Positions 9,746 to 26,871 of a stretch of 64,000 nucleotides of DNA are shown in pieces. Origin of the DNA: Morella rubra (taxonomy: Eukaryota; Streptophyta; Magnoliopsida; Fagales; Myricaceae); assembly GCA_003952965.2 (NCBI GenBank), contig CM025854.1, forward strand, positions 28,407,364 to 28,471,363, given 5' to 3'. Position 1 is the stretch's first letter; every line of letters begins with the position of its first letter. Both the position numbers and the translations under genes were made by a program. The notes below the pieces were generated by a model. That model searched no databases. It was not told the DNA's origin and saw only the letters and a list, made by a program, of their open reading frames with translations.

Positions 9746-11109
9746 AGATTACGTTCCCAAATAGGAACCAAAATATAACAGACCAAGTCGAAATCAACCG
9801 GCAGATCCTAAAAAGGATCTAGATAAAGCTACTACTATGTAAAAAATGTTGGTTGCGTGAATTTTGAATAAAGCCTTTAATTTTAAGCTTTTTTTTTTTT
9901 CTTTTTTCTTTTTTCTTTTGTTTGACGTCTATTGCTAAGTAGGAGTACTCTTCCCAACTTTTCTGTTTGTAACCAGAATACTCCTTTGATAGTGTAAAGT
10001 TATGTTGTTTGAAAAATAATAAAAACTTGTGGGCCACGATACAGTCGATTTGAGCTCTTGGAGGAAAAGGTTGGTCGATATAATATATATATGACTTACA
10101 ATGGAGGCAAGGTATTGTTAGGCTGCACTGCCATTTGGACTCCCGATTCCAGAAAATACTCCACAATTGGCACAACAGAGGGGGGATGGGAAGGGGCAGG
10201 GAGCGGGACACAGTGATGTACAATGATCGCAATTGTTGGGCTCTCATGGACTCCAAATTTAATTGAAGTGCTCTGAATTATAAACCATCCCAAATTCCTG
10301 GGCCTTCTTGGGCTTGGATATTAAAACCCCACTACGTCGGTGTCGCTTGAGACACTCATGGTGTTTCCTTCCAACATCAATTTTACCGTAATACATTATA
10401 CATAAGATAATACTGCACTTGTGTTCTTGGTCTAAAAGGACAAATCTCTTTTCTTTTCTTTTTTCCTGAGGATTTCAATCTTTTTTTTTCTTTCTTCATC
10501 AATGTTTTTCATACATCAGTATTGGATCACAAATCAACATGCTATTGAGGAAATAAGAACGAAAACTTAGCTTCACGTACAGGGATTACAAGTCCAACAA
10601 GACTAACTTGAATTGGAAAAAGCTGTTTCACGTGAAGTGGAACATACACAAACAATCATCCAAAATCATTGGTTGACAGACTCATCCAACCAAAGAAGAA
10701 AAAGGAGAATGCTTACAAAAAAAAAAAAGGGAAAAAGGAAAATGAAGATAAATTCTACAATGCAGTTACAAAAGTGACTACCATAGAAGATACAGACTGG
10801 GTAAAGATCATGGCAATACTCAAATATTAAGCGTCCTCCAGTGGAAGAAGAGAGTCATTGCTTCAAGTTGATTAGTAAAGACTAACATCAAGGGCAATCC
10901 AAGGGAAAGGCAGACTGCACTAAAAACCGGATTAAATTCGGGCCAATTTCATAATTAAGGATCGGCTCAAACTAAACATTACCCGAAAAAACACCGGGAA
11001 AGGAGATCCCAAACTGAGAGGCTAGTTATGTACACCGTAAACTTCTTATTCACAGGCATCAGAAGAGATTCACAGGCAAATATCATCTTGTGAGCCTAGG
11101 CTTCTTGCT
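9746..11109. other. intergenic sequence and 3' flank of SnRK1
   Basis: AT-rich DNA with poly-T and poly-A runs (about 9890-9920 and 10717-10729). Frames on the minus strand around 9819-10293 look random. The part next to 11110 should include the SnRK1 3' UTR. Confidence 0.45.
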
Positions 11110-15392
<4,283 letters not shown>

Positions 15393-16641
15393 CTATTAAA
15401 TAGGAATGGGCAGAAAATAGGACAAAAAGAAAAGATTATGCATGCGTGTAAGTAAGTGATTCTATATATAAATGAGTAAACTGTGCAGATATCTTGTTTT
15501 GTCTCATCAAATAAAACTAAACCATATTTACAGCCAACATAATAAAAGAAGTCCAAATATTCTGAATTCATCAAACACAAGACATGAAAATCTCTATCAG
15601 TATTCTACACCTCTCTAGTCACAAGCACTATACCAATGCGTTCTCCTTTCAACGAGTTTCTTGTTATGATCAACACTAGATGAGGATGATGTGTATTTAA
15701 AACAACAAACGATAGGAGAGAAATTGTAATTTCTTGGGGAAAAAAAGGGGGGCGGGGGGAATTTTCAACACGCACCAGTCTCTTATTATCTAGGATAGAA
15801 ACTGAATGGACTCAACAAGAAAATAAACAAGAGATAACCATTTACATGGTGCAAAAATTTTAAAAGGTTAGCTGCTGTGTCAATTATTCATGATAACAAC
15901 AGATGCACACAACCACAAAACTCAGCCAGGAGCCTCTACTGCCATATTTTTCAGACCAAAATCAGCAAAAACAACTAGACACCGAGCAGAACAAAGAAAT
16001 TTAAACATATAATTTCCCAAGCCCCATACTGTCACGTGTTCCAACCACACGGTCCTAACCCTTCTGCTAAAATCCCTCTAGAGGAACACAGACAAAAGCT
16101 ACAGATTTAAGTTAATTCGCCTATAGCTTTTCGATCAGTTCGTTCAACAATTCAGCCACTGATGAATCACATGGTCGAATTTCAGAAATTAAAATACCAA
16201 TTGAGCGGTGCACAATTATGTCTGATCAGTTGGTCACCAAATCTATGTCCAAAGATGAGCTAGCACAAGCAATATGAACAAAAAAAAACACCAACAAAAC
16301 TTCCTGGTGGAAAAATTCACAGAAAACAATATATTAGCAGATAAATTGAAATTACAGACCCATAAACCATTAACCCAATAAAAATTACAGAAAATCCATT
16401 TCACATAAAGCTCAAATAAAGAAATTTACCTCATTGCCTAAAATCCTAAACTACTAAAACAAAATAACCGAAAAAACGGAACGAAAACTCACCAATCCAA
16501 GAGACTATCTTCGACCGCTAGCAGAAACAGATCTGAGAATCCAAAAGCAAAAAAGACAAATTGGAAAATTGGAAAAGAAAAAGAAAAAGAAATCAAGACT
16601 AAGATAATCGTCGCAGAGACGCACTGACGTGGAAGCCTAAC

Positions 16642-16760
16642 CTGAAGGAAGAGGACCAGTTCGTCTTCGTTGGCGTTGTTCCCCGCTCTAAGTCTATTTC
16701 CCCCTCTCGCTCTCGCGTTGGAGTTACGTACTCCTCCGCGAAGGCGAAATTTTAAGTTCT
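16642..16760 (-). promoter_or_regulatory. leader exon and promoter edge of SnRK1
   Basis: The minus strand here reads a GAG- and CT-rich leader ending CTTCCTTCAG at 16642, followed by the donor GTTAGGC. The start of transcription near 16745 is inferred from the change in composition only. Confidence 0.45.
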
Positions 16761-17619
16761 CTTAATACCGAAAATTACTTCTCTGAAATGACGTGTTCTT
16801 CCTCAAGCTCTGAGGTGGGATTATGTTGCATTGGTGAGGGCAAATCAGGAATCCGGAGGATTTATAGCGAGATTGTTATCGCCTATCGGGAGCGATGAGG
16901 CTACGGGGGCTAAAAATCCCTGGCTCGTGTCCAAAATGTACAAATACTATAGTATATACGTCGAGTGGCGTATTAAAATTTGTATACACGACAAAGTCGT
17001 CCGAACGTCACGAAATTGAGGTCAGTGATCTTCGAATTTGAGGGGTTTTTTAATTTTAAAAAAATCTTTTAAAATAACGATTGTTGTGCTTGATTTGTCA
17101 CCTTACTATTTACCGTAATTAAATAAATATACTAAATAAATATTAAAAGAACTCAAAGGTGACATTAATATCTATCTCCACCATAAAAATAATGCAGCGA
17201 CTGCTTTTTTTCCCCTTAATTTTCAATTCTTTTGGATAAATAAAACTATTATTATTGACCGAAAAGGAAATCTCAAAGTATTATAAGTTAGCCCAAATAC
17301 CTGGATCATCAAAAACTTGTATAAGGTACCATATCTTGTAAAATTTGAGTTATCCTTTCTATTTTTGTACCCTTTCTTTATTACTCAGTTACGTAGTGTA
17401 TTTGTCCCGACAAATTTGGTATGCAAAATTTGAATTACTCTACTTAATCATTTAATAATACTCAGCAAAAAAAAAAAACTTAATCATTTAATACAATGAA
17501 GAATGCCTTCGTGAGAGCAAGGAGGTGGAAGATCAAAAGGCATTGCTCTTCCTCTACCTTGACGCTACCATGCAGCATCTGAAAAGATTAGGTGGCACCA
17601 ACCCCCGTTAAGCAAACAT
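16761..17619. other. intergenic sequence, no gene seen
   Basis: AT-rich DNA with no supported gene. The short frame at 16831-17019 on the plus strand has no family resemblance. Confidence 0.45.
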
Positions 17620-18235
17620 GAGATGTTTTAGAAAAACCAGCCTGGGAAGTTGAGAAGGCTACAAACGATTAGCGAGGGGCTTCAAACAGTAAGATGAGAG
17701 TTTTGAGCTCTTACAAGTGAAATGTTCTGAAACTGTTTGGAGTGGTGCGTCTTAAAACACAAGTCATAGCTTTGTCTTCTTTTTTTTTTTTTTTTTTTTT
17801 TCAACTCCAAACCTGTTCTATTTGATCGAGAGAACGAATAGTATTTAGCCACAGGTCAAGCGTGAGATGTTTTAGAAAAACTAGCCTAGGAAGTTGAGAA
17901 GGCTACACGACTTCACAGACACGGTTTAAAATGGATTAAGATTCCCTATAATTTTTTATCCGAATTACATAATATAATTTAAAAAGAAAAAGTCATAATA
18001 AATATAACCCTATATTATTTAATATTGATCATATAAAGTTTCAAATAATATGAATTCTATCTTATCGTGTCTATCTTTTCGAATTCATAATTCGGACAAA
18101 AATTGTAAAAGATTATGGTCCTTTGGAATCATGCGAATTAACACAAGTCATAGCTTTTTTTAGGGAGTCCAAACCTGTTCAAACTGAAGACGCCCTTTGA
18201 TCGAGAGATGGAATAGTATTTAGCCGCAAGGTCAT
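17620..18235. repeat. direct duplication, second copy split by a MITE
   Basis: The unit beginning GAGATGTTTTAGAAAAACC at 17620 and ending ATAGTATTTAGCC near 17850 recurs from 17864 to about 18232. The second copy lacks the middle of the first and instead carries about 200 bp of AT-rich insert (about 17920-18140). Shared blocks are AGTTGAGAAGGCTAC, ACACAAGTCATAGCTTT, TCCAAACCTGTTC and GAATAGTATTTAGCC. No coding sequence is involved. Confidence 0.75.
17920..18140. mobile_element. AT-rich MITE with imperfect inverted ends
   Basis: The left end has CCCTATAATTTTTTATCCG and the right end, read in reverse, has ACCATAATCTTTTACAATTT then TTGTCCGAATTA. These are imperfect terminal inverted repeats. 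The inner sequence TTTAATATTGATCATATAAA resembles the minisatellite unit of the element at 25547-25880, which suggests one family. Confidence 0.5.
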
Positions 18236-18641
18236 TGGGAAAAGACTAACAGTAAAAAGGGACATCAGCGAAATATATATTTAATGTGCTCAGTCTGGCA
18301 ATATTGTGAGATGATCAGGAACAGAAAAGGAACAAGATTATTGAAAAAGCTATGACGGGTTCCTCAATATTGCAAGCTCATTAATTTAGTCATATATTTG
18401 CTTACATCTCACAAACATAAATGTTGTGTCACAAGAATTCTTTCTGGTCGAAAGAAACCAAAACGACCTCTAGCATTGGAAATTCAAACGAGTAAGCATG
18501 TTTTACACTTTGCTTGAAAAAACAAACAGATTACATAACACATGGTTCTGTACAACGGGTTTTTTTCCAGTGCAAACGATACACTTGGTGACAAACTTGG
18601 CATTGTACACGGACAGGAGGAACACTTGTAAAACAAATGCA

Positions 18642-20600
18642 CTAATAATCTGGAATGGAAGTGAACCTGTATCCTTTGGCACCCCTCCACGCATAATATG
18701 CAATTCGAGTCTCATAGAAGCCTGCAGTCAGAAGTCAAGATCAATATACGGATTGTCAATTGATTAAACTACTGATAAAGGTAGGGAGGCTATTCAGAAT
18801 ATCATCCTGAAAATACCTCAGAAGAGTCGGAAACATTGCTCATGCTTATTGTCTTAAGATAAACAATAGAAAGTTAAACAGGCAGATCATCAACACAACT
18901 CCTTCGTACCAAACAGACATTTCGCTATTGCAAGATATAATTGGACTAGATGCAAACCAAATTGTCATACTTCAGCTTAAGCCTCTCTAAGGAAGACCAA
19001 AGCCATTGAACTGACAGCTGCTAAATTACGTATCACTTGACACGTTACCATGCCGTATAAGCATACAATAGACGTCAATATCTAATACCATGACGGGGAT
19101 AGACGCATTTACACCACTCATTAGAACTTTTATAGCAGGGTTGAATCAGTTAAAGAATCATTTACTATGTTCCTCCTACAACAATAGCGAGAGTTGAAAC
19201 TTCTTTACAGGATGCAGTCAAAAGAACTGCAAAGGCATTGCTTTCATAAAAAGCCACGTATGATTGTGGAGAGGAAATCACATTTCAATGCAACACATGT
19301 AAAAAATTGCACAAAAAGATGCAACAATTAGCAATCTACACCAACACTATCATCATAAACAAAGTCCTCACAACTTCGGGGCTATGCACTATCCACAATT
19401 CCCCAAATGTAAAATCTATTTAATAAGGAAATAATGCATTGGACAGGTTTCACACAAGCTGATCACAATTTTGCTATGTTGTCGTCTTGTGTAAGGCTGC
19501 TTTCCTCTATCCTTCCACGAATTACATCAAAAGGAAATTTTGATAGGACCAAGAAACCCATAGAACCTTCAACATTAATCCCTTCAATTTTCGGGATTAT
19601 TGTATGTTGATAACACTTCAAGTATCAGTACCAAAGAACATCATATTAAGAAAATATCAAGGCAATTCCCGTTTGGAAATTTTGGCTGGATGTTAGCTAA
19701 TAAGATTTGAAACTCAGATCCGATATATGTCAACAGTTGATTTAATTTTTTGGTACAATAATATGGACATCCATCCTTCGGACGTATACATAAAATTCAT
19801 TAGAGCAACCACAGTTATACAGGAAATAGCAGCTCATATCGTCATGGCTTCAAGTCTTGAATTATGTAGTGCTCATCCATACCTTCAATTATAACACTGC
19901 AGGATTAAGTCTTAGCCTCAAAATTTTGTTCATAACAGGGAAGTACAAAACCAGGATCTGAACAGGAATTGGGGCTCCCTTGTGGTCAACCAAACTTCCC
20001 TCCCCCCCCCCCCCCCCCCCCCCCACCCAGGCCCGCCCGGGGGAGGCCAGGAAACAAATATGGTTTGTCTCTCTTATGCCTCTCACTCAGACAGAAATCT
20101 CCTGAAGATGCGAGCTTAGTTTGTTTACAAAGGGACCGGGGGAGGGGGGTTGAGTTACTTCAGTTTCTTAAACCAGTTAAATCAACCTGAAATTATGAGC
20201 ACTCTCACCTTTTTCATTTCCAAACAGTTAAGTTCAATTTTGTAGTGAGTTATAATCAATGATCCACATAGAGCCTCTGATTAACCATCTTAGCTGTGAT
20301 GAATGAGAAATGCTTCAACATACCTGGAAGGAAGGAAAGAATTCCTAGTGCCAAAAGGCCATACGCCTGGGACCGCTCTCCTCCCATGTGACCAGACAAG
20401 ATGAAATACGAAAGGAAAAGAAGCAGGGAACCAAGAAACAGAAGAAAAAGTGCAAGGACGATGGATTTCCATGGGATTTTATCCAAGGCTTTGGGTGTAT
20501 AGTCAAAACGAGGGTCATACTGTCTTCTCGAAATACCATCATTATCATAATCTTCATCAGTAGGAAGACGGCTGTATTGAACATTGCGTTTAGACGCCAT
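18642..20600 (-). CDS. TMEM230: TMEM230-like membrane protein
   Basis: Two coding exons, 20600-20324 and 18721-18642, with a 1602-bp phase-1 intron, give 118 aa. The product begins MASKRNVQYSRLPTDEDYD, has two hydrophobic segments (about residues 47-67, VLALFLLFLGSLLLFLSYF; and about 79-94, AYGLLALGILSFLPG), and ends FYETRIAYYAWRGAKGYRF then TSIPDY. The ETRIAYYAWRG(A/Y)xGY motif and two-helix layout are those of the TMEM230/TMEM134 family, which in animals sits on secretory and recycling vesicles. The plant role is not established. A leader exon (to 22052, donor GTGAGTC) is spliced to an acceptor at 20631, so the gene extends to about 22290. The intron carries a 23-C homopolymer. Confidence 0.93.
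20002..20024. repeat. poly-C tract of 23 bases
   Basis: An uninterrupted run of 23 C, followed by ACCCAGGCCCGCCCGGGGG. It lies in the TMEM230-like intron and reads as poly-G in the transcript. Confidence 0.98.
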
Positions 20601-22299
20601 ACTAATCAAACTGAGCTCCGTGAATAAACACCTGAAGCATTCAAGTTCAAGAATCAAATCCATGCTGTTAAATAGAGAATAAAGTAATAGAACAGCTGAA
20701 GCAACATATGAAAAATGCAAATGGCAACAGCATAAAATGTATAGAAAAGGTGAACAAACCTCCCTTCCTCTCATAAATCATTGAAGCCAAAATCAGTATG
20801 CCACTATTGGCATCCATAAGCAAATAAAATCATTGAAAAAGGTCCCCACTCTAAATTTCAATAGAGATCTTTCCAAATAGACATACAAGGAAACTATGTT
20901 TGGTGCGATTGGAACAAGTAACACCTCAGAGAAGCATACACAGAATGGTTGTATCTCAGAGCATGAATCAAACTCAGGCTTTAGACTGGGGCTTCCTTGA
21001 CACTGTCATGAAAAAATTGGTATATTGCACCAGACCAGAGACAAAATAAAAGGAAATCCGCCCTTCAATTTTTTCAAGTCATCTCCTTCACTTCAGTACT
21101 GTAAAGTTAACAGTGACCTCATATCAGTGGAGAACAAATGGGTTCACTCTCTATTCTGGTCTCACTCATAGACATCAACATGTTTGTGAAGTATTCTTAA
21201 TAAACATGTGCTAAGCAAACCCTCACAGTCCAGCTAACAAAGGATTATAGTTCTCAGTATAATCCTTTCCTCATATTTTCCCGAATTTAATTAAAAAATG
21301 AAAGGCTAGGCCTAAAAATTACAGAAGTTCGAAAAAGGGGCAAAATTCATATACATCAAATCCTCGGACCCTCCCCTGAAGTTGATTAAGTGGAATCAAA
21401 AGATGCTTAAAGACCTAACTTCCTGCTGAAGAATAAAAAGTTAAAAACAAAAATTAACTCCACTGAACCGACTACATGGTCAGCATAGATCAAAAGTTGT
21501 TTGACTCGACGATCTCATTACCGGCACCCTGCTCCCAATCCTCAATTTGTGAATTGGAACCACCCGTTCAGTTCACATTAACAAACAATACACCGCAAAA
21601 TGCAAAGTGCTGTCAACATGGTTTTACCTATTCAGCTAAAGTTTTTCTCAAAAAATTCTTAACTTGCCGAGTTGGGGAGACCAAACTTAGTTCCCACTCG
21701 TGCAACCAACATTGGCCAACCAAATGTAAACACCACTTCACCGGCTAATCCTCAAACAGGTCACAGTAAGGGACCCAAACAACCTGCTCGGCCATACATG
21801 GCAGATATAAACAAGGTCCTCAATATCAAAATTTCGTCTCTTCCAATGCCTCGTGAACCGATAAAACATAACTACCGAATAGATAATGAAAATTAATCCA
21901 AACCCATGGGAGAATAATCCTCAAAAAGGGAGTCGTTCAGATCTTATACATTAACATAACCACATTTATACGAAAAGATTAGGAGGGGGGAAAGAAGAAT
22001 GACAGTGAAAGATGAGCAATAAATGGGGGTAATTGGGTAGGAAAGACTCACGCGAACGGTAGTTCTCTGGGAGTTGAACTTCCGGCCGTAGAAGAGAATC
22101 ACGGTTCGGCACCGCAGGGCTTCGGCCTTGGCGTATAGGGTCGGACAAAGTCGGCGTGGACAAGTCGTCTGTGACCTTTTGGTGGTGACAGTGCTAATCT
22201 GAGCCTTCGATCTGAATACAAGTGCGCAGGTCGTAACTGAAGTCTGGTGACTGGAATGTTCAAACTTCAAATGTGTCGACGCGTGGAACTATTATCGCG

Positions 22300-23602
22300 C
22301 TCCCTAAAGTACCGTCAGAGAAGCGTGTGAACAAGCGGAAGCCGTCAACTCCTGGCTAATTATTCTTTTCTCCCCTGCTTAATTTTGGAGGCTGACTTTA
22401 AAAAAAATGTTTTTAAGGATACAGAAGAATTTAACTTTTTCCACACATTTTTTTGCTTCACATGACCCAACGACAAGAATATATTATTTTCTTAGGAATT
22501 ATTCTATATATATTTATAGAGAGAGGTGACATTTGTTCGTCGAAATTTTAAAAAATATTCTCAAAATTTTAAAATTTTTTTGACTATTTAAACTTATTAG
22601 GGTTTGTGAAACTTTTAGAATGTATGTATAGATATTAAAAATTTTGGAGTGAGTTTGACTTGTTCGAAATTTTGATACTTTAAAATTTTAAGCAAATGAA
22701 CGCTACATAAATAAACAAACAAATAAAAAATATTTGATCAAAACACCTAAATATTCCCTAATATTCGACTAGAAAATTAAAAATTTAACGCGTATTGATA
22801 GCATCCTTTGCACTATACAGAGAATAATGATTTTTATCCTAATCTTAATTAAAATATTATGCAAGGTGATGATAAGCAATACTGAATAATTATTCTTTAG
22901 GAATCAGGTAAATAAAGAAAATCTTAGTTTTGAAGTTCCATCTGATCTATACGACTAATGGAGGCTTTGCAATTATACACGTGTCTCCTTATTATTTGGT
23001 ATAAAGATTTATTAGACTAATTAAGATAAGACCACAGGAGGAGCGAGGGATTTAGAAATAAATCTTCTTAGTTTGTATTGATAAATTAATCAGCAGACCA
23101 TTCTTACCCTCTTCTAGTTCTGAGTGCTTATTTGATGGCTATCCTTTTAGACCATAAGTTTATAAAAGTTCCTCTCAATATTCTTTGTGCAGGCTACGTA
23201 ATTACCCACTAATGACTAGACAAAAATGATACGCTAGCTAAAGACAATTAATTAATTTATTAATCTGCAGGCATGTCCATAGCTATCAGAAAATAGTCTC
23301 TCTTTGAATCAGCATCCAGCACCAGTTATGGCCCGAGGCTCCAACCTCGCGCCAAGTGCGCATGTAATTTAATTATTTTGCCTTAGAAACTAAAACCTTA
23401 GGTAAAATATACTAGGTCGTCTAAGAAATAATGAACCCAAAGAAGATACCTGTACCTTGGCAGTTGTGCGTTGGTTTGCGGTGGTTGGAAGATCAAGGAA
23501 AATTAGAACCTACCCATTATAGAATTCCTGAAAAAGAAGTGAAAAGGTGTCCATGAGAGTCTCTCTTAAAGCTCGATTCACCTGAGGTACTGAACCGTTC
23601 AT
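22300..23602. other. intergenic sequence with one probable MITE
   Basis: AT-rich DNA between the divergent TMEM230-like gene and the membrane-protein gene at 23603. A probable TIR element is listed separately (22527-22710). No other gene was seen, and the leader of the next gene should lie just before 23603. Confidence 0.45.
22527..22710. mobile_element. probable AT-rich MITE
   Basis: GACATTTGTTCGTCGAAATT at the left and, in reverse, GTAGCGTTCATTTGCTTAAA at the right share GTTC..AAATTTTAAAA, forming imperfect inverted ends about 180 bp apart. Internal homopurine/homopyrimidine AT repeats resemble those at 30370 and 7402. Confidence 0.4.
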
Positions 23603-24583
23603 ATGTCCTCTAGAATGGAAGCAGCAGCAGCATCTGCTCTTATGGAGAGAACAGGAAAAATCATTAGGTGGTCGATTTACACCTTTCTGAAAGAGTTTCA
23701 GTACTTCACCACTACCCCAGTTCTTCTTATGCTACCTTTCTCGGCCTCGGTTCTCCTCTCACAAGCTGTTTTCTGGTCTTCTTCACCACCTCCTTCGGCC
23801 ATTCATGCCTACTTCAAATCACTTTTCCATGCTGCTGGATTTTCTTCCTCTTGGCTATGGATGTCGCTTCCAAATCTGAACCTTTCTCAAACCATTTGTC
23901 ACCATGTTCTTAGTCTCCCTTTTATGTTCTCCTCTCTTGTCATCGCCAAAGCCTCTATAATTCAAGCTCTATATCGCCATAAACCATCTCTTCCGCCACC
24001 ATTTTCCTCTTTCACGTCGCTTTACAAGCCTCTCCTTGCGACACACCTGTGCAATTTGATGGTCAACATCAACATCAATATTGCTGCCTTCAATACCATT
24101 AAAGCTTTCGAGTTCTTCTCTAATAATCCCATTCTTTTGCTGGTTACCAGAACTGTTTTCTACACAATCCTCGCCAACATGGTTGTCATATGCAAATTAG
24201 CTTTGGTTGTGGCTGGCACGGGGAATTGCAGTGGCTACATGGCCATTCAGAAGGCTCTTTTGCTCAGAAGGCGTACAAATTCAATGGCTCTTCTGTTGGC
24301 TCTTCCCATCAATTGTGGTCTAGCTGCTATTGAGGCCTTGTTCCGCTACCGGGTTGTGAGAGCTTTTCACCTTTCTGGAGGGCCCAGTGTTTCCATGGCC
24401 TTGGAGGGGTTGTTCGTTGCTTACTTGTATTCAGTCCTGCTAGTCCTTGACACAGTTACCTGTTGCTTGTTTTTCAAGAGCTGTAGATCAAACATCTGGA
24501 CGGATGAAGTAGATATTGAGATTCACGACGAAGAAGACAGGCACTCCCCTCCAAGGTTAAGTAGTTTAGAAGAGCTTCCATGA
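23603..24583 (+). CDS. plant multi-pass membrane protein, single exon
   Basis: A 326-aa uninterrupted reading frame begins MSSRMEAAAASALMERTGKI. A start at the second Met (codon 5) is equally possible. The protein has several hydrophobic segments: about 38-57 (PVLLMLPFSASVLLSQAVF), about 105-125, about 160-215, a region around 232-255 (SMALLLALPINCGLAAIEAL), and 270-295 (MALEGLFVAYLYSVLLVLD). Its tail is acidic (DEVDIEIHDEEDRHSP). The FRYRVVRAFHLSGGPSVSMA and LEGLFVAYLYSVLLVLDT blocks match a family of uncharacterised intronless plant membrane proteins that I recognise only by texture. No catalytic motif is visible. Five or six membrane passes with a cytosolic acidic tail is the best model. 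The frame is clean and codon use looks genic. Confidence 0.8.
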   Translation: MSSRMEAAAASALMERTGKIIRWSIYTFLKEFQYFTTTPVLLMLPFSASVLLSQAVFWSSSPPPSAIHAYFKSLFHAAGFSSSWLWMSLPNLNLSQTICHHVLSLPFMFSSLVIAKASIIQALYRHKPSLPPPFSSFTSLYKPLLATHLCNLMVNININIAAFNTIKAFEFFSNNPILLLVTRTVFYTILANMVVICKLALVVAGTGNCSGYMAIQKALLLRRRTNSMALLLALPINCGLAAIEALFRYRVVRAFHLSGGPSVSMALEGLFVAYLYSVLLVLDTVTCCLFFKSCRSNIWTDEVDIEIHDEEDRHSPPRLSSLEELP

Positions 24584-25180
24584 ATTGCTTTTGCAATGCA
24601 ACCTAGACCAGCCTAAACTTGTGTGTACAGATGGACTACAGAGTAGCTCAGAAAATATAAAAACACAGAGCTCTTCCAATAGTTACAGAAGGAACGCAAG
24701 TTAGTTCACCTAGAAGATAAAAACAAGTATATATGCCACTACTTTGATCTGCGTTTGGTTTTCTTTTATTAAAATTTTTAATGAGGCAGCTATTAGTGGA
24801 CTCAAAACTGGTTTTCCTTTCCCATGGTGTCAAAGCAATTGCGAGAGCAAAAGCGGGAAGGATGTCACTGTTTTGCCTATATATAGGACAATGCAAGTAA
24901 GATGGAAATATAAGAACAAAAAACAAAGGCATTTTTTTTCCCTTTTCCTATTTTCCCTTTGGAGTCGACCGGTCGGGTATGCCCCGCACGATCATGGCAC
25001 ATTTTGGGTAGAGCCAGTAAAGCAAGAGTACAACAGATTTGCAGAATTTTAAGCCCACGGCTGGTTGGTGCGAAGAGGCGAAGCAGATTTTAGCCTGATG
25101 TCAGCCATGTAAAATCAGTCAATGCAAAAAGCCCCACCAATATGTCACGGGCATCGCAGCCCAATTTATCATGCTTCGAG
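24584..25180. other. 3' flank of the membrane-protein gene and intergenic DNA
   Basis: The 3' UTR probably covers the first few hundred bases. No further gene was seen. Confidence 0.4.
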
Positions 25181-25220
25181 CTGACTATTGGCACAGGCTG
25201 CTGACTATTGGCACAGGCTT
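25181..25220. repeat. 20-bp tandem duplication
   Basis: CTGACTATTGGCACAGGCTG at 25181-25200 is repeated at 25201-25220 with one change in the last base. Confidence 0.97.
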
Positions 25221-25546
25221 AAGTCCGGTCATATCACTTAGGGACCACCAACTATCCACTCACTCTTAAGCGAAGGGGAGGAAATGGGCTGATTACGATC
25301 GGTTGGATACTCTTGGGTAAAAATTTTGGTGCGTATGAAAGTTGATGCCAAAAAAACAAGTACAGATATAATTTGAATGAAAATTTTTATATTTATTATA
25401 GTAAAAAATAATGATTTGTTAGGGATAAAAATTGACTATTTTATAGTTATTTTATGTAGTTAAAATTTTAGTACACGAATATCTCTTGAAACATTGGTCA
25501 ATTGAAAAATAATGGCTCAGAAGATGTAGATTCTTTGTAATTTTCT

Positions 25547-25880
25547 GTTCAGATTACACGTTGTAATTAGGAAAAAGATAGAAACAGTAGATGAAACTTA
25601 CGCCAATTTAATATTGTCTATGTAAAGTTTGGGGTAGTATGTGTCCTATAATAGAGACCTTACACCATTTAATATTATCTATGTAAAGTTTCGGGCATCA
25701 TGTATCTTATAATAGAGACCCTACACCATTTAATGTTATCTATGTAAAGTTTTAGACATCATGTATCCTATGATGGGACTCTACACCACTTTAATGATGT
25801 CTATGTAAACTTTCAGATAATATATATCTTATAATGGAATTCACTTGTTGTATGAATATCTATTCGAATTATACCGTGTA
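25547..25880. mobile_element. MITE containing a four-unit minisatellite
   Basis: Four head-to-tail units of 61 bp on average (25597-25840) share CTTACACCATTTAATATTAT, CTATGTAAAGTTT, CATCATGTATC and TATAATAGAGAC, with about 10-20 percent divergence. They are flanked by inverted ends: GATTACACGTTGTAATTA at about 25553-25570 and, in reverse, GGATTACACGGTATAATTC at about 25863-25881. The layout is a small TIR element whose core expanded into a minisatellite. Relatives with one diverged unit lie at about 17920-18140 and 55850-55990. Confidence 0.65.
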
Positions 25881-26871
25881 ATCCTATAAATTTTTTTTTT
25901 TTTGTATTTCTTAGAAAAAAAAAAATCTCCATAAAAACTCCACTTATTAGCTTCTCTCGTCCTTTGCTGGTAGGCTATCACTTATGCAGCTCCTTTTTAC
26001 TTCTATTTTTATTTTGTGGCGCACGACACGTCGGCAGGCTGCAGCAACCCTTTTTTCTCTCTTACATGGGCCCACTCCTGCAGATCTTATGAGTTATGGT
26101 CTTCTGTAAAGGCCAACTCCACCAAGCCTGAGTTAGGGTTGGGCCCCAACATGGCTTCTTGGCCTTTTAGAATGTAGAGGATGGCCAATAGATTATCGAC
26201 GCGGTTTCTGCGGTCGGTTTGGGGGAGCTTTTGCTTTATTTGGTGGAAGGCACAATCAGGCAGCATATCAAGCTCTAAATGATGGGCTATTTCTTTTGTT
26301 TTCTGACCTAAATGATGGGCTAGTTGGTAGTCCTAGCTAGGTGGATTATCTCCTAACAAGTTCTAGACCGTATTATTAAAGTTCGAGTGATTTAAAAACG
26401 AAGGACGTTTTAAGAATAATTTAGAAGTATTCCCCTCTTGCTAGGATTTCCTACCCTTTCACAGTGGCGAAGTCCAACTTTGGAAGCTCAGTAGAATTTC
26501 CTTCCCAATTTTTTAAGAAACACGAAGCTTCCCAGTAGCCACTTACAATAAAGGAGTCCATGTGGTATAATTATAGCTTACCAAAAAGCTTCTCTCCTAC
26601 ATGTGCAGCAGTTCTGCTGCCCTGCTTTCTTCAAACATCGAATTAACTATTGCATGCACTATAATTTGCCTAAACAAACATATGGGTTGGGTTTTGTTTC
26701 CAGCACATCAAAAACTCCAGAGATGAGCCAACAAAAAAGGAATGGCATAAATACAAAAGATGTGAAACACAAGAGACATGTGCACTGATTCTGATAACCC
26801 TTTTAATATTTTCTATGGTTCTCTAACTTTATGGTTCCAATTATCCAAGCATTGGTGCATCCACTTTCTTC
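25881..26871. other. intergenic sequence, no gene seen
   Basis: AT-rich DNA with homopolymer runs. No supported gene. Confidence 0.4.

Noticed and set aside
25597-25840. Regularly spaced repeats considered as a CRISPR-like array
   Set aside because: Units are continuous head-to-tail minisatellite repeats without unique spacers, in plant nuclear DNA.
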